Positions 8,211-17,007 of a stretch of 64,000 nucleotides of DNA are shown one piece after another; positions within the stretch are counted from its first letter, which is position 1; every line of letters begins with the position of its first letter. The notes below the pieces were generated by a model. That model made no database searches. It was not told where the DNA came from and saw only the letters and a program-made list of their open reading frames with translations. This DNA comes from Mycobacterium sp. E2733. Its GTDB lineage: Bacteria; Actinomycetota; Actinomycetes; Mycobacteriales; Mycobacteriaceae. The stretch spans positions 124,001 through 188,000 of the forward strand of contig NZ_LZJZ01000012.1 of the NCBI RefSeq assembly GCF_001667585.1, written 5' to 3'. The position numbers and the translations under genes were made by a program.

Positions 8211-9356
8211 ATGAGTGACGTGGCCATCATCGGGGTCGGCTTGCATCCGTTCGGCCGCTTCGAGGGCAAGTCCGCGATGGAGATGGCCGCGGACGCCATA
8301 CAACTCGCGGTCGCCGACGCCGGCATCGAGTGGAAGGACATCGAAGCCGCCACGGGAGGCAGCTGGACGGTGGCCAATCCCGACGCAATCGTGGCCATGG
8401 TCGGACTTTCGGGCATCCCGTTCACCAACGTGTTCAACGCGTGCGCGACCGCGGCCAGCGCCGCCAAGGCGTGCGCCGACGGCATCCGGCTGGGCGATTA
8501 CGACATCGGGATCGCCATCGGTCTGGACAAGCACCCGCGCGGCGCCTTCACCGAGGACCCGGCCCTGGTGGGGATGCCGCGCTGGTACGCCGAGAACGGG
8601 CAGTACCTGACGACCAAGTTTTTCGGCATGAAGGCCAACCGCTACCTGCACGAGCATGGCATCTCTCAGCAGACGTTGGCCAAGGTGGCCGCCAAGAACT
8701 TCCGCAATGGGGCATTGAACCCCAACGCCTTTCGCCGCAAGCCGATCTCCGAAGACGATATCCTCAACTCGACGATGCTGAACTACCCGCTCACCCAGTA
8801 CATGTTCTGTGCGCCCGACGAGGGCGCCGCCGCCGTGGTGATGTGCAGGGCCGATATCGCGCACCGCTTCACCTCCAAGCCGGTGTACTTGCGGGCCGCG
8901 GAAATCCGCACCCGCCGCTACGGCGCGTACGAGGTGAACACCACCTTCGCTCCAGTCGACGAGGACGTCTCGCCGACCGTGTATGCGTCGCGGGCGGCGT
9001 TCGAGAAGGCGGGCGTGGCGCCGGAGGATATCGATGTCATCCAGCTGCAGGACACCGACGCGGGTGCGGAGATCATCCATATGGCCGAATGCGGGTTCTG
9101 CGCCGACGGCGAGCAGGAGAAGCTATTGGCCGATGGCGCAACCGAAATCAGCGGGTCAATGCCGGTCAACACCGACGGCGGGCTCATCGCGAACGGGGAG
9201 CCGATCGGGGCGTCGGGTCTGCGCCAGATCCACGAAATCGTTCGCCAACTCCGCGACGAGGCCGGCGACCGTCAGGTCCCCGGCCATCCGAAGGTGGGCT
9301 TCGCCCAGCTCTACGGGGCACCCGGCACCGCCGCGGCCACCATCTTGACGGCCTGA
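8211..9356 (+). CDS. Ltp-type thiolase-fold protein (lipid-transfer protein family)
   Basis: A 381-residue thiolase-fold protein of the SCP2/Ltp type. The nucleophile Cys is kept in FNACATAASA near residue 81. The GHP motif that carries the catalytic His in ordinary thiolases reads NGEPIGASG, so that position is Glu, and the late C-x-G-G motif is replaced by LYGAPGTA. Ltp2-like members act as retro-aldolases in steroid side-chain removal with a DUF35 partner; no DUF35 gene is visible here. The ATG at 8211 fits MSDVAIIGVG; a short open stretch (8153-8218) separates it from the CoA-transferase. Confidence 0.8.
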   Translation: MSDVAIIGVGLHPFGRFEGKSAMEMAADAIQLAVADAGIEWKDIEAATGGSWTVANPDAIVAMVGLSGIPFTNVFNACATAASAAKACADGIRLGDYDIGIAIGLDKHPRGAFTEDPALVGMPRWYAENGQYLTTKFFGMKANRYLHEHGISQQTLAKVAAKNFRNGALNPNAFRRKPISEDDILNSTMLNYPLTQYMFCAPDEGAAAVVMCRADIAHRFTSKPVYLRAAEIRTRRYGAYEVNTTFAPVDEDVSPTVYASRAAFEKAGVAPEDIDVIQLQDTDAGAEIIHMAECGFCADGEQEKLLADGATEISGSMPVNTDGGLIANGEPIGASGLRQIHEIVRQLRDEAGDRQVPGHPKVGFAQLYGAPGTAAATILTA

Positions 9357-9537
9357 GCGCGGGGTGCACTACCTGGCGATGCTATGGCTGCAGGTGCATC
9401 GTTGGTCGGTCGGCACTCGTTTCATCACGCTTTCGGCATGCTGGCCACAGCCCGCCCAGGTGATCTTTCCGCAGTGGCGACAGCGCACGGGGTAACACAT
9501 GATTGCTCACCAGTAACTCAGGGAAGTGGCCGCGCCA

Positions 9538-9911
9538 CTATGCCTGCACGGCAGCTTTGCGCTCGGCAATCTTGGCGCGGACCCCATCCATGTCGAGACC
9601 CTTGACCTTGTCGATCAAGTCGTCCAGCACCGCTGGTGACATCGCTCCCGGCTGGCTGTAAATGAGGACGCCCTCGCGGAATGCCATGATGGTCGGAACT
9701 GAGCGGATGCCCACGGTGGCGGCCAGTTCGCGCTCGGCATCGGTGTCCACCTTCGCGTGCACGATGTCCGGATGGTTTTGCGCGGAGCGTTCGAAGACAG
9801 GCGCGAAAGCCCGGCATGGCCCACACCAAGGGGCCCAGAGTCCACTAGGACAATCGGACTCGCAAGTATCGTCGACTCGAAATCGGCGAGGGTCAGTGTT
9901 TCGACGGTCAT
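9538..9911 (-). pseudogene. thioredoxin, single-base frameshift at the active site
   Basis: The ATG at 9911 gives MTVETLTLADFESTILASPI then VLVD. The expected continuation FWAPWCGPCRAF appears only in another frame, from about 9840 leftward, as WAPWCGPCRAFAPVFERS and onward to KAAVQA. The reading frame would be intact if one T were present in the Asp-Phe codons (GACTTCTGG instead of GACTCTGG, near 9836-9842). Apart from this the gene is a full-length thioredoxin of about 124 residues with the WCGPC dithiol. It is either a recent pseudogene or a sequencing error. It lies downstream of the AhpD-like gene on the same strand. Confidence 0.8.
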
Positions 9912-9999
9912 CGTTGTTCCTTTCGGCTTTGCGGGGTTACGACCTGCTTTGGGTCTGAAAAGGGTGCGGCGGGCTGCTGCACGCCTCCTCGCGTAATCA

Positions 10000-10377
10000 C
10001 TACTGCGGTCCCGGGCCGGCATCGGAGGCCTTGTCGGCGAACTCGCAGAAAGCGGTGTAGGCGCGAGCACCGTAGATCGTGGCCGGTCCACCGTGCATGA
10101 GAATGCTGACGCCGATAGCCTCGGCGGCCTCCTCCTTGGATGCGCCGGCGCGAGCCGCCCCCTGGGCGTGGGAGGCGATGCAGCCGTCACACCCGGCTAC
10201 GACGCCGATCGCCATCGCGATCAGCTCCTTGAACTTTTTGTCCAAGGCGCCCGAGGTCAGTGCGCCATTGCTCATCTCGGCGAAACCCCGGTATACCTCC
10301 GGGATCATCTTGCGCAGGGCGCGGTGCTGTGGGTTGAGGTCGTCCAGCACCTGCTGGTAGTGGTTGTGTTCCGTCAT
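10000..10377 (-). CDS. AhpD-like carboxymuconolactone decarboxylase-family protein
   Basis: A 125-residue CMD/AhpD-fold protein with the redox motif CDGCIASH near residue 65, the C-x-x-C-x3-H signature of AhpD-type peroxidases and disulfide reductases. It forms small helical oligomers and needs a dithiol reductant; the adjacent thioredoxin would be an obvious partner but is frameshifted. The ATG at 10377 is 11 bases from a CsoR-type dyad, and the divergent gene is a sulfide:quinone-oxidoreductase-like flavoprotein. A role in thiol, persulfide or peroxide handling is inference. Confidence 0.8.
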   Translation of the reverse strand: MTEHNHYQQVLDDLNPQHRALRKMIPEVYRGFAEMSNGALTSGALDKKFKELIAMAIGVVAGCDGCIASHAQGAARAGASKEEAAEAIGVSILMHGGPATIYGARAYTAFCEFADKASDAGPGPQ

Positions 10378-10387
10378 GTCAAGTACA

Positions 10388-10409
10388 ATACCTATACGGG
10401 TAGGGGTAT
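10388..10409. promoter_or_regulatory. CsoR/CstR-type operator candidate
   Basis: A 22-bp imperfect dyad begins ATACC and ends GGTAT, with CGGGTAGGGG inside; 16 of 22 positions are self-complementary. The TAC-C-rich/G-rich-GTA layout is that of CsoR-family operators (copper or persulfide sensors). No CsoR-family gene is in the window. Confidence 0.45.
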
Positions 10410-10599
10410 TCCACTGCCAGCCGAATTTGCCCGTCGGTGCCCATATCTCTGCCAAATAGAGTCCATCGACCCTAGGAAGGCGTCGTCGCCGGGCGCAATC
10501 TGACCTCGGAGCACCCGGTAATTCCCACGCGGGCAGCTGTGCCGCAGGGGTTTGGCCGATATCGGCTATGGGGTCGCGAATATCGACGGAGGAGCACCA

Positions 10600-12057
10600 A
10601 TGGCACGAGTCGTAATCCTCGGCGCTGGTATCGCCGGGCATACCGCCGCTCTACATCTGCGCCGATGGCTGGGCCGTAGTCACGAGGTCGTCGTGATTTC
10701 TCCCAACGCCGACTGGAACTGGATCCCGTCGAACATCTGGGTCGGCGTGGGCCGGATGGATGCGGCCAAGGTGCTTATCCCGCTCAGGCCGATCTACCGA
10801 CGCAAGGGCATTGCGTTCCACCAAGCGCTCGCCACGGCAATCCATCCGGAGGGCACCGAAGACGACTCCGCACCATCGGTGGACTTCACCTACACCGATG
10901 AGGAGCACGACGGCCAGACCGGCACCATTACGTATGACTACCTCATCAATGCGACCGGACCACGACTGAACTTCGCGGCCACTCCGGGGCTCGGGCCTGC
11001 CGGCCACTCATACTCGGTGTGCACCGCGGCCCACGCCGTCGAGGCAGCCGAGGCGCTCGACCGGATCATCGCCAGGCTCAAGGCCGGCGAGAAGCAGCGC
11101 CTCGTGATTGGCGTCGGGCACGGCACCTGCACCTGCGAGGGTGCGGCGTTCGAATACGCCTTCAATGTCGAGCACACGTTGCGAGCTGCCGGTGTTCGAG
11201 ACCTCGCCGACATCGTCTACCTGACGAACGAGTACGAACTGGGCGACTTCGGCGTCGGCGGCATGAGTTTCGTCGAAAAGGGCTTCGTGCAGTCCAGTCG
11301 GCTGTGGACCGAGTCGCTGTTCCGCGAGCGCGGCGTCAGGGCCATCACACAAGCGGCCGTCCACGAGGTGATGGACGGGAAGCTGCGATACGAGCAACTC
11401 GACGGCAAAGAACACGAGCTGGACTTCGACTTCGCCATGCTGCTGCCCCCGTTCCGGGGAGCCGACCTCGCGGCATACGACAAGCAAGGCAACGACATCT
11501 CCTCTGCCGTGTTCGCACCGTCGGGTTTCATGAAGGTCGACGCCGACTACTCCGGCAAGCCGTATGACGCATGGTCGGCCGATGATTGGCCACACACCTA
11601 CGAGTCCCCTGCATATCCGAACATCTTCGCGCCGGGCATCGCGTTTGCGCCCCCGCATCCCATCTCCCGGCCGCGGACGAGCCCCAACGGCACCGCCATC
11701 ACGCCCAGCCCGCCCCGGACCGGCATGCCGTCGGGAATCATGGCCAAGACGGTTGCCGAAACGATCCGCGATCGAATCACCAAGGGAACGCCAACTATTG
11801 CGCACCGCGCCTCGATGGCGAGCATGGGCGCCGCCTGCGTCGCATCGGCAGGCACCGGCTTTCGTAAGGGGTCGGCAGCCGCGATGACGATGTTCCCAGT
11901 CGTCCCCGACCCGGTGAGGTACCCGCAAACGGGTCGCGACATCGCCGGCACCTCCGGTGAGCTCGGCCTGGCCGGCCACTGGATCAAGCTACTGCTGCAT
12001 CACCTGTTCATCTATAAGGCGAAAGCCCGCCCATTCTGGTGGCTGATCCCCGAGTGA
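10600..12057 (+). CDS. FAD/NAD(P)-binding oxidoreductase, sulfide:quinone oxidoreductase-like
   Basis: A 485-residue two-dinucleotide-binding flavoprotein. The N-terminal FAD loop is VVILGAGIAGHTAALHLRR, a second ATG-type motif is YLINATGPRLNF near residue 125, and Cys residues occur in GHGTCTCEGAAFEY near 172. The layout fits the SQR/type II NADH-dehydrogenase superfamily, membrane-associated enzymes that pass electrons to quinone. The hydrophobic C-terminus (HWIKLLLHHLFIYKAKARPF) could be the membrane anchor. GGAGGAG lies before the ATG. Sulfide oxidation is suggested by the CsoR-type dyad upstream but is not proven by the Cys pattern. Confidence 0.75.
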   Translation: MARVVILGAGIAGHTAALHLRRWLGRSHEVVVISPNADWNWIPSNIWVGVGRMDAAKVLIPLRPIYRRKGIAFHQALATAIHPEGTEDDSAPSVDFTYTDEEHDGQTGTITYDYLINATGPRLNFAATPGLGPAGHSYSVCTAAHAVEAAEALDRIIARLKAGEKQRLVIGVGHGTCTCEGAAFEYAFNVEHTLRAAGVRDLADIVYLTNEYELGDFGVGGMSFVEKGFVQSSRLWTESLFRERGVRAITQAAVHEVMDGKLRYEQLDGKEHELDFDFAMLLPPFRGADLAAYDKQGNDISSAVFAPSGFMKVDADYSGKPYDAWSADDWPHTYESPAYPNIFAPGIAFAPPHPISRPRTSPNGTAITPSPPRTGMPSGIMAKTVAETIRDRITKGTPTIAHRASMASMGAACVASAGTGFRKGSAAAMTMFPVVPDPVRYPQTGRDIAGTSGELGLAGHWIKLLLHHLFIYKAKARPFWWLIPE

Positions 12058-12069
12058 AAGGCACGTCCG

Positions 12070-12243
12070 ATGGACGACGAAAACAATTATCCAGACGTGA
12101 ATGCGCTGACCGCCGAGCGTATTGCCGACGCACCACTCCCTACCCCTGCGACGCTGCGGATGCGTCAGAACGTCTTCGCGCAGTTCGGGCGTTTCCTCCG
12201 TATCAACGTCAAGATGCTGCGGATCATCTACGGGCACAACTGA
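12070..12243 (+). CDS. small conserved-looking protein, 57 aa
   Basis: ATG at 12070 gives MDDENNYPDVNALTAERIAD, ending FLRINVKMLRIIYGHN. It starts 12 bases after the SQR-like stop on the same strand. The C-terminal half (MRQNVFAQFGRFLRINVKML) is basic and amphipathic and could sit on a membrane. I recognise no family. Position suggests a small partner or regulator of the flavoprotein. Confidence 0.5.
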   Translation: MDDENNYPDVNALTAERIADAPLPTPATLRMRQNVFAQFGRFLRINVKMLRIIYGHN

Positions 12244-12268
12244 CGGGTGCTCGACACTGGGCGACGGA

Positions 12269-13462
12269 TCAGGGGACCTTCTTGACCGGTGGCGCGTAAG
12301 CGGGTTTGCCCAGCCCCAGCATGTACTGCGCGATCATATTTCGGAACACCTCAAGGGTGCCGCCGTAGATCCCGACCAACGGCGCGAATCGGAAAACGTA
12401 CTCCGCGGCACCGTCGTCGGCCGCGCCGTCGGTGCCGAGCGGCAGCGCGGACGCCGTGCCGAGGAGGTCCATCAGGTCCGGGGAGACGTCGCGCATCGTC
12501 TGGGCGAGGGCGACCCGGCCGTAGATGCTCGGCGCACTGAGCGCCGCTTCCATCCGCGCGGCGCTGCGCCCCAGTCGGTATGCCACCGATGCGTCGTCAA
12601 TGAGCCTGTGTCCGTTCGGGTCCCGCTGCGCCACTTTACCGGCGGCCTTATCCACCGCATCGGCCATAAAACTGGCCTGGTGCATCATGATCGACACGTC
12701 CTGCAGCCCGTCAGGGGCGGCCGACACTGCTCCATGTTCGACGTTGAGCGGCTCGCGCAGCACCGTCCAACCGGCGTTCACGTCGCCGAGGCGATACTTG
12801 TCGTCAACCCGCACGTCGCTGTAGTAGACGATGTTGGTGCGGTCACCGTCGACGGTGCGAATGCCCTGGATCTCGATGCCCGCGGAGTCCAGCGGAACCA
12901 GAAACATCGTCAGGCTCTTGTGCTTCGGGGCGTCCGGGTCGGTGTTTGTGATCAAGAAAACGTATTGGCAATTGTGCGCGCCGGTGGTAAACATCTTGGA
13001 CCCGTTGATAACCCAGCCGTTGCCGTCGCGAACCGCGCGAGTCTTACAGGTGGCCACATCGGAACCACCCTCGGGCTCGGTATAGCCCAGGCACAGCCGG
13101 ACATGCCCGCTGAAGACGCCCGGCAGCACCTCTTCCCGTAACTCGGTGGAACCGAACTTCGCGACGGAACGGGCCACCATGGCGGTGGTCCCCCACGTCA
13201 CCCAGGGCACGTGTGCGCGCCGCTTCTCCAGCTCCCAGATGCGGCGGCGCACCCGGGTGAAGCCGCCCTCGCTCTCCGGCTTCCATTCGCGTTCGAGGTA
13301 ACCGGCGGCACCCAGCGCCAGGTGCACCCCTTCGTCGAAGTTGTCGCCCGTCTCGCGGTCTCGACGCTTGACATCTTCCGTCACATGCGTGCACAGGAAG
13401 TCGCGAGCCTGGTCGAGGAACTGCTGATCCTCCGCGGACAGCGTGACCCGTGAGAAATCCAC
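12269..13462 (-). CDS. acyl-CoA dehydrogenase (FadE), subunit one of a pair
   Basis: A 397-residue ACAD. Visible parts are the FAD/acyl-binding LGYTEPEGGSDVATCKTRAV near residue 125, the INGSKMFTTGAHNCQY segment and a C-terminal GGTLEVFRNMIAQYMLGLG. It abuts a second ACAD (13463-14509) with no gap, and mycobacterial steroid pathways use such adjacent pairs as heterotetramers (FadE28-FadE29, FadE26-FadE27). The GTG start (13462) follows the partner stop directly. It is the last gene of the leftward operon that begins with the EchA at 19082. It would introduce a 2,3-double bond into an acyl-CoA. Confidence 0.85.
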   Translation of the reverse strand: MDFSRVTLSAEDQQFLDQARDFLCTHVTEDVKRRDRETGDNFDEGVHLALGAAGYLEREWKPESEGGFTRVRRRIWELEKRRAHVPWVTWGTTAMVARSVAKFGSTELREEVLPGVFSGHVRLCLGYTEPEGGSDVATCKTRAVRDGNGWVINGSKMFTTGAHNCQYVFLITNTDPDAPKHKSLTMFLVPLDSAGIEIQGIRTVDGDRTNIVYYSDVRVDDKYRLGDVNAGWTVLREPLNVEHGAVSAAPDGLQDVSIMMHQASFMADAVDKAAGKVAQRDPNGHRLIDDASVAYRLGRSAARMEAALSAPSIYGRVALAQTMRDVSPDLMDLLGTASALPLGTDGAADDGAAEYVFRFAPLVGIYGGTLEVFRNMIAQYMLGLGKPAYAPPVKKVP

Positions 13463-14509
13463 TTATGCGTCCTCTCCACTTTCGCGCGCGGCCACCAGTT
13501 CGCCGATGTACTTGGCGCTGGCTCCGGGATCCCCACCGGCCAGGGCCCAGCCACGGGCGCGCACCAGGTACGCCGTCGCTGCGGCTTCCGCCGAAACCCC
13601 GAGGCCGCCTTGCACATGCACCGCCATGGTCGCGGCCTTGGCCGCCTCCTCCGCCATGAACACGAACGCCGAAGGCGCCAGTTCTGGGCGCTCCTGGGGC
13701 TCGTTATCCAGGAACCAGGCGGCGCGACGTGCCAGATTGCGACCGCCCTGAACTGTGATCGCGATGTTGGCGAGCGGGTGGGAGATGCCCTGCAACGTCG
13801 AAATCGGCACACCCAGCGTGTAACGCGTCTTGGCGAACTCGGCCGCGATCGTCATGGTTTCCTCCACCAGGCCCACCAGTGCCGCCGCGGTCAGCACCCG
13901 CCACTCATCCAGTGCCCGTTGATATTCCGCTATCGCGTTGGATCCGCTGGCCAAGACGGTGTGGCCGTCGGCGGCATCAGGATCCACCCAGGCCATCGGC
14001 AGCCGGCCAATGTTGTCCACCTTCGTCGGGCGTGTGCCGAACGTCATTGCAACGACGTCCACGCCGTCACGGACGATGATCTGGTCGGCAATTGAGCCGG
14101 TGGGGATGAGCCGAATCCCCGAGACGCTGTCGTGTTGCGGGTCAAGCGTCGCGAGTCGCGTGCCCTGTACGACGTCCGAGTCCACCGAGCCGAGTCGGGC
14201 CAGCAGTCGGGCGGTACAGACTTGGTCGATCCACGGCACTGGCGCCAGTGCGCGGCCGATCTCCTCGGCTACCAACGTCAGATCAACCAGTGTCGCGCCG
14301 TCCCCGCCCTCGGATTCCGGCAGCGCCATCGTTGTTGCGCCCATCGCACACAACCGCTCCCAGAGGTTCTTGTCGAAGCCGGTTTCCTCTGCTGCGCGCA
14401 CGGTTTCGATCGAGCAATGCGTCTGGAAAAAGTCTCGGTACGCGGCTTGCAACGCCTCGTGATCCGCCGTCTGGCTGTAGTCGAGCCTACGTAGTTCGTA
14501 ACGGTCCAT
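13463..14509 (-). CDS. acyl-CoA dehydrogenase (FadE), subunit two of a pair
   Basis: A 348-residue ACAD-fold protein, shorter and more divergent than its neighbour. It has GATTMALPESEGGDGATLVD near residue 55, an FAKTRYTLGVPISTLQGISH helix region near 240 and a late HVQGGLGVSAE segment where other ACADs read HGGxG. In heterotetrameric FadEs one subunit typically keeps the FAD contacts and the other the catalytic base, and the pairing here fits that. The start ATG is at 14509 (MDRYELRRLDY), two bases after the amidohydrolase stop. Confidence 0.85.
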   Translation of the reverse strand: MDRYELRRLDYSQTADHEALQAAYRDFFQTHCSIETVRAAEETGFDKNLWERLCAMGATTMALPESEGGDGATLVDLTLVAEEIGRALAPVPWIDQVCTARLLARLGSVDSDVVQGTRLATLDPQHDSVSGIRLIPTGSIADQIIVRDGVDVVAMTFGTRPTKVDNIGRLPMAWVDPDAADGHTVLASGSNAIAEYQRALDEWRVLTAAALVGLVEETMTIAAEFAKTRYTLGVPISTLQGISHPLANIAITVQGGRNLARRAAWFLDNEPQERPELAPSAFVFMAEEAAKAATMAVHVQGGLGVSAEAAATAYLVRARGWALAGGDPGASAKYIGELVAARESGEDA

Positions 14510-14511
14510 GC

Positions 14512-15348
14512 TCAGCGTTCCTCCTGGCCACCGAAGAAGAATTCGTGTGCGTTGTTGAAAAGGTAGTTGTCGAGTACCTCGGGGGGTAGGTCCAGCGCCC
14601 GGGCTTCGGGTATGACCCGACGCATGGGCAATACCGGCCAGTCCGACGCGTAGATCACCTTTTTGGGACCGCGCGTGCGCATGTAATGCAGCAGGCTCTC
14701 CGGCAGCCGCTTGGGCGACCACGCCGAGGTCATGAGGCGCAGGTTGGCATACTTCAGCAGCAGCCGGATCGCGACGTCCCACCACGGGTCGGCGCCGTGA
14801 ATCATGCACAGCCGCAGCTCGGGAAATCTCACGCACACCCGGTCCAGGTGAATGGGATGCTGAACCTCGCCGGGGATCGGCGGTCCCGGGATGCCTGTGT
14901 TGATACACAGCGGAAGCTCCAGTTCCGCGCACTTGGCGTAGAGCGGGTAGTACACGGCGTCGCTGGGCGGATATTGACCGTCGCCCCAAAAGCTCGGTCC
15001 CACTACCGCATATGCGACGGGTAGCTCGCGCGCGACGGCCGACAATTCGCGCAACGACCGCACCGGCCGCAGCAGGTTGACCCCGCCCATGGCGAGCGCG
15101 AACCGATCCGGCCTGGCCTCGACGAATTTGCGCGCGGTAGTGGAAGGGTTGGCGAGCGAGTCCATCAGGATCGCTTTCTGCACACCCAATTCGTCCATCT
15201 CGGCGAGTAATTCGGAGAGGTCGACGGGGGCGAACATCGACTCAGGACCCTTGAAGTAGTCGTCCCTGACCTTGAGCATCCAGCTCGGCTGAGATTCGGC
15301 CTCTCCGAAGTGGACGTTCACCAGGCAGTCAATCGCTTTCGTGTTCAT
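14512..15348 (-). CDS. amidohydrolase_2 family protein, short form
   Basis: A 278-residue TIM-barrel amidohydrolase of the ACMSD-like group, which includes non-oxidative decarboxylases and hydrolases. Seen are the first-strand residues IDCLVNVH, where most members have H-x-H and here only the second His is present, then MIHGADPWWD near residue 183 and YASDWPVLP near 233 with the metal-type Asp. The reduced N-terminal metal motif leaves metal dependence uncertain. The ATG at 15348 overlaps the upstream FadD by 20 bases. It could open or decarboxylate a ring-cleavage intermediate; this is inference. Confidence 0.75.
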   Translation of the reverse strand: MNTKAIDCLVNVHFGEAESQPSWMLKVRDDYFKGPESMFAPVDLSELLAEMDELGVQKAILMDSLANPSTTARKFVEARPDRFALAMGGVNLLRPVRSLRELSAVARELPVAYAVVGPSFWGDGQYPPSDAVYYPLYAKCAELELPLCINTGIPGPPIPGEVQHPIHLDRVCVRFPELRLCMIHGADPWWDVAIRLLLKYANLRLMTSAWSPKRLPESLLHYMRTRGPKKVIYASDWPVLPMRRVIPEARALDLPPEVLDNYLFNNAHEFFFGGQEER

Positions 15349-16996
15349 GACTTCCTTCGTGGTCGGACGGGACCAGCGCGATCACCGGAACATGTTGAAT
15401 GGCTTGTTCTCTGGCCCATCGGTAGTTGGGCTTGCCGTTGCCGAGGCGTTCGATCTGCTCGACGAAGAGAAAGGCCTTGGGCGCCTTGAAATGCGCCAGT
15501 TGCGCGGTGCACGCGTCGTAGAGGGCGTCCTGGGTGACGTGCGCATCAGGATGCGTCGCGACGAGCGCGACGACCTCTTGTCCCCACCGCTCGCTCGGCC
15601 GACCGACAACCAGGGCATCGAAGACGCCCGGCTGCGCCCGCAGTACTTCCTCGACTTCTTCGACGAATACCTTTTCGCCGCCGGTGTTCACGACCAGCGA
15701 ATCGCGGCCGAGCAAGCGGATGGTGCCGTCGGGTTCGAGGGTGGCTCGGTCGCCGGGGATCACCACCCGCCGTCCTTCGATCTCCGGAAAGGTTCGTTGC
15801 GTGGCCTCCGCGTCGCCGAAGTAGCCGAGCGGAATCCGGCCCGTCCGCGCGGCCCAGCCGACCTCCTGCTCGCCGGGCTGCAGGAACCGGCTCCGGTCGG
15901 CCGACACGACGGTCGCCCCTTCCCTGGGCTGAAAGGTCTCGCTCGCGTTCCCTTCGCGGCTGTGCCCGAACGCCATGTTGCCGCTCTCGGACGATCCGTA
16001 GCCCTCGATGATGGTGATGTGCGGCAAACATTCCATTAGTGCGCGTTTGTGTTTCGCGTTCGTCGCGGCCCCCCCGGTGCCGATCGCATTCAACGAGGAC
16101 AGGTCGTAGGAGCGCGCGCGCAGCTCCGCGATCAGCGGCACGGCGTACGCGTCGCCCACCATGGTCATCATGCCTACCTTCTCGCGCTCGGCGGTCTCCC
16201 ACACCGACCGTACGTCCAGCTTGTTGCGGTCGTCGTAGAGGACCACGGGCAGGCCGGCGCAGAGCGCGGAGAAGGCGGTCCACATCCCGGCGGCGTGCAT
16301 GAGCGGAGAGACAGCGAACCACGGCTGTCCGCCCGCGGCGACCTTGTCGTGGATCTGGGTGACGCTGGCGTGGTCGGCGCCCACCATTGACGACACGTAC
16401 ATGTCGCTCTGCCTCCACAGCACACCCTTCGGGCGTCCCGTCGTCCCGCCGGTACACATCATGATGAGGTCATCCGGAGACCCGGCGTCCCCGCGGTCGG
16501 CGCCGGCGGCGGCCAGGGCATCGTCGAGCGAGATGGCTTTCGGCAGCTGGGGAACGGCACTGCCGTCGTCGATGGAGATCAGCAGCTCGGTGCCGATCGG
16601 GGGCAGCACGTCGGCGAACCGGGCGCCCAGTGAGCGGTGGTAGATGATCCCCCGGGGACGGACGTAGTCGAGCAGGTCACGGATTTCGCGGGGCGAATAG
16701 TGGTGGTTCACGTTGACCGGGACGGTGCGTGCCTTGAGACATCCGATCACCATGTCGGGGTACAGGTCGTTGTACATGAGAAGTGCGACGCGGTCCTGGC
16801 CGCATTCCCAACGCTGCAGCCCATCACGCTCCGCGTAGACGCCGAAACCCTTGGCCTCGAGATAATTCGCCAGCCGATTGGTGCGGCACGCGGATTCGGC
16901 GAAGGTGCTTTTGCGGTCTCCGCATACGGTCATCAGGCGGTCGGGCACCACGTCGGCGATGGCGTCGAGAACCGCGCCTACAGTCCATTCACTCAT
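15329..16996 (-). CDS. acyl-CoA synthetase (FadD, FadD19-like subgroup)
   Basis: A 555-residue ANL enzyme closely resembling the FadD at 3851-5503 in its motifs: CTGGTTGRPKGVLWRQSDMY (P-loop), GYGSSESG, GRDSLVVNTGGEKVFVEEVE (hinge) and NGKPNYRWAREQA (catalytic Lys region). I chose the ATG at 16996 (MSEWTVGAV), 12 bases after the preceding amidohydrolase. Its C-terminus ends in an acidic/His tail overlapping the next gene. Two such synthetases in divergent operons under the same type of operator suggest activation of two different acids of one pathway. Confidence 0.85.
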   Translation of the reverse strand: MSEWTVGAVLDAIADVVPDRLMTVCGDRKSTFAESACRTNRLANYLEAKGFGVYAERDGLQRWECGQDRVALLMYNDLYPDMVIGCLKARTVPVNVNHHYSPREIRDLLDYVRPRGIIYHRSLGARFADVLPPIGTELLISIDDGSAVPQLPKAISLDDALAAAGADRGDAGSPDDLIMMCTGGTTGRPKGVLWRQSDMYVSSMVGADHASVTQIHDKVAAGGQPWFAVSPLMHAAGMWTAFSALCAGLPVVLYDDRNKLDVRSVWETAEREKVGMMTMVGDAYAVPLIAELRARSYDLSSLNAIGTGGAATNAKHKRALMECLPHITIIEGYGSSESGNMAFGHSREGNASETFQPREGATVVSADRSRFLQPGEQEVGWAARTGRIPLGYFGDAEATQRTFPEIEGRRVVIPGDRATLEPDGTIRLLGRDSLVVNTGGEKVFVEEVEEVLRAQPGVFDALVVGRPSERWGQEVVALVATHPDAHVTQDALYDACTAQLAHFKAPKAFLFVEQIERLGNGKPNYRWAREQAIQHVPVIALVPSDHEGSHEHESD

Positions 16997-17007
16997 TGTG
17001 CGAGCGG

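Noticed and set aside
6903..9080. A very long minus-strand open frame opposite the P450, CoA-transferase and Ltp genes
   Set aside because: Its translation is Arg/Gly/His-rich without motifs, while the plus strand has three clear enzyme families. It is a GC-driven shadow.
9384..9605. 73-codon plus ORF overlapping the thioredoxin 3' end
   Set aside because: No ribosome site, no family likeness, and it runs antisense into the thioredoxin coding region.
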